Source: an uncultured Lachnospiraceae bacterium (GTDB taxonomy: Bacteria; Bacillota; Clostridia; Lachnospirales; Lachnospiraceae). Taken from it: a stretch of 31,999 nt of DNA. A model generated the notes under the pieces. It searched no databases. It worked only from the letters and a program-made list of their open reading frames with translations, and had not been told where the DNA came from. Below are positions 30,750-31,999 of this stretch, piece by piece; the first letter of the stretch is position 1, and the number at the start of each line of letters is the position of its first letter. A program made the translations under genes and the position numbers. Where the stretch lies: the NCBI GenBank assembly GCA_905209075.1, contig CAJLRL010000028.1:1-31999 (forward strand), read 5' to 3'.

Positions 30750-31593
30750 ATATGATCATTCTTACAGTAAATAATTTGTCAGTAACATAAAACTGGCAGC
30801 TGCCATTTAGCTTTTCGACAGTCTGACGGATACTGTGTGTACCGAGTCCGTGTCCTTTTTGGTCTGTGACAGGCATGCCGTTTTCAATTCTGGGGCGCAT
30901 GTCATATGGATTTTCCACACAGATTAAAAGTTTATCGTTTTTGCATTTCATTGAGAGATTGATAAATCGTTTATCAGGCTCAAGAGCTAATACAGCATTA
31001 TATGCATTTTCGAGTGCATTTTGCAATATGGACGTCATGTCTATATCGGAAATTCCGAGTCTTTTGGGAACAGCTATTGAATGATTGAAAGCTATATGTT
31101 TTTCATTGAAAATATCAGCATTAGACATGAGTATTACATTTATGATATCATTTGTACAATATCTTTTATTGATAGTTTTTTCTGTTGTTTTTACGATTTC
31201 ATGTATGTAATCTAAAGCTTTTGCTGATTCTTCATTTTCAATCAGTGTGGCAATATTAGTCAGAAAATGCCGCATATCATGCCGCAGCAGGGAAACATTT
31301 TTCTCATTCCTCTGCATATTTTCCATTTCCTTTTGAAGCTGTGCTTGTTTGATCTGCATCAGGTAATTTTGTGTGGATATATGCTGCTGACGTTCAGACT
31401 GGCGGCAGTAGACAACACAGAATATCAAAAAACAGATGCACATGAGAAATGGCACAAACTCGACTATGAGGTGGTTTCCCGTGTATAGAAGTTTAGTATA
31501 CACAGTTGTGGCATAGTCAAAAATATAATAGAAAAATGGCATGATACATATTGGGATAAGCTCTGGATCGGGCTTTATAAATATGTCTGACAT
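30748..31593 (-). CDS. GHKL sensor histidine kinase (AgrC-like), N-terminus disrupted
   Basis: The 281 residues from ATG 31593 contain two membrane segments (about 12-30 and 44-64), a coiled coil (about 66-100), the phospho-acceptor box SLLRHDMRHFLTNI with His105, an N-box LQNALENAYNAV (190-201) and the ATP-lid motif GHGLGTHSIRQTV (247-259). This is the GHKL class that usually pairs with LytTR response regulators. The frame stays open upstream to a TGA at 31743-31741 and encodes a convincing membrane helix (WIVDLTYIAGIFLTYFVVHKF) but no start codon. An earlier helix (LFKYYLILCLFMLP) is in another frame from TTG 31789. The true gene therefore seems to span to about 31789 with a frameshift near 31700. 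No partner regulator is visible. Confidence 0.75.
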   Translation of the reverse strand: MSDIFIKPDPELIPICIMPFFYYIFDYATTVYTKLLYTGNHLIVEFVPFLMCICFLIFCVVYCRQSERQQHISTQNYLMQIKQAQLQKEMENMQRNEKNVSLLRHDMRHFLTNIATLIENEESAKALDYIHEIVKTTEKTINKRYCTNDIINVILMSNADIFNEKHIAFNHSIAVPKRLGISDIDMTSILQNALENAYNAVLALEPDKRFINLSMKCKNDKLLICVENPYDMRPRIENGMPVTDQKGHGLGTHSIRQTVEKLNGSCQFYVTDKLFTVRMII

Positions 31594-31836
31594 GGCAGGA
31601 GCAATGAATTTATGTACTACAAAATATGTAAGGAAGATGCCTGCAATATATGTTAAATCGACTATCCATGCGTCACATCCGAGTGATTCGGGAATGATCG
31701 ATAGCCAGTTGCAGAGATGGCAGCATAAATAAGCAAAGGATCAGATAATATTTAAACAGTTGTATAGGTTTCAACGAAAAATGCTGCAAGGTGACGGACT
31801 ATAAAATGTGAATCAGCCTTGACTAACTGACAAACA

Positions 31837-31869
31837 ACGGCTTAATGACAGTTTCTGTCATTAAGCCGT
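31837..31869 (-). terminator. Terminator of the gene entering from the right
   Basis: ACGGCTTAATGACAG (31837-31851) pairs perfectly over 15 bp with CTGTCATTAAGCCGT (31855-31869), with a three-base loop. On the minus strand TTGTTTGT follows. It separates the partial gene at 31908 from the histidine kinase. Confidence 0.82.
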
Positions 31870-31907
31870 ATCAATTATCATAGAAGATCTAAATTGACAT
31901 AAATCAT

Positions 31908-31999
31908 TTAACTCTCACTGATATCCAGATTTTCACCTGTAAGTCCTATGTATGATCCCTCAGGAAGTCCACCTTCAGGATGTCCGATAAGCCATTTGT
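31908..31999 (-). CDS. C-terminal end of an unidentified protein (5' part outside window)
   Basis: On the minus strand the frame from the window edge reads 29 codons, containing WLIGHPEGGLPEGSY and ending in LDISES before TAA (31910-31908). The terminator at 31837-31869 lies 38 bases downstream, which supports a real gene end. The fragment is too short for me to assign a family. If it belongs to a response regulator it could be the partner of the kinase, but nothing in these residues shows that. Confidence 0.55.
   Translation of the reverse strand, partial: KWLIGHPEGGLPEGSYIGLTGENLDISES

Overview
The window looks like chromosome from a low-GC Gram-positive gut anaerobe, most likely a member of the Lachnospiraceae (Agathobacter/Roseburia/Eubacterium-like). 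This is inferred from the AT-rich sequence, strong AGGAGG-type ribosome sites, consensus sigma-A promoters with 17-bp spacers, a short NadB inside a nadB-nadC-niaR operon, a butyrate-type crotonase, and several membrane proteins with zinc-ribbon heads and low-complexity linkers. I see no phage, IS transposase, CRISPR array, tRNA or rRNA.

Layout. 1-2510: the end of a secreted or surface protein, a lipoprotein, a HicA/HicB toxin-antitoxin pair with a consensus promoter, and the C-terminal stub of a VapB-like antitoxin. 2516-6214: a YitT-family membrane protein, divergent from a YtrA-type operon (GntR regulator, ABC ATPase, two small membrane proteins) with a visible operator. 6323-8848: a cytoplasmic GH13 glucosidase followed by a DUF2752 protein and a zinc-ribbon/DUF4234 protein. 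8876-12052 (minus): an ABC-2 exporter with two permeases and one ATPase. 12065-12424: a gap filled with competing hairpins. 12425-18025: a large zinc-ribbon membrane protein, a solitary crotonase (minus), a MATE exporter and a family 2 glycosyltransferase. 18147-22011: de novo NAD synthesis, with nadA divergent from nadB-nadC-niaR and a shared regulatory region. 22134-27039: a ROK regulator and a three-gene operon (zinc polyol dehydrogenase, GPH-type symporter, PfkB kinase) that fits uptake of a hexitol and its conversion to a phosphorylated ketose. 27069-28647: a MerR regulator resembling AdhR, divergent from an aldo-keto reductase whose promoter has a 19-bp spacer. 28912-30717: a FUSC-like membrane protein and a repeat-bearing DUF4190 protein. 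30748-31999 (minus): a GHKL histidine kinase with an apparently frameshifted N-terminus and the last 29 codons of another gene.

The least explained material is non-coding. Two imperfect palindromes of about 161 bp (23272-23433 and 28729-28889) share size and internal landmarks; one precedes the terminator of the ROK gene and the other forms the leader of the FUSC-like gene. A third, unrelated multi-hairpin element lies at 12135-12312. Several start codons given here are shorter than the longest open frame because promoters or ribosome sites lie inside the longer versions. No clearly new enzymatic or defence system is visible.
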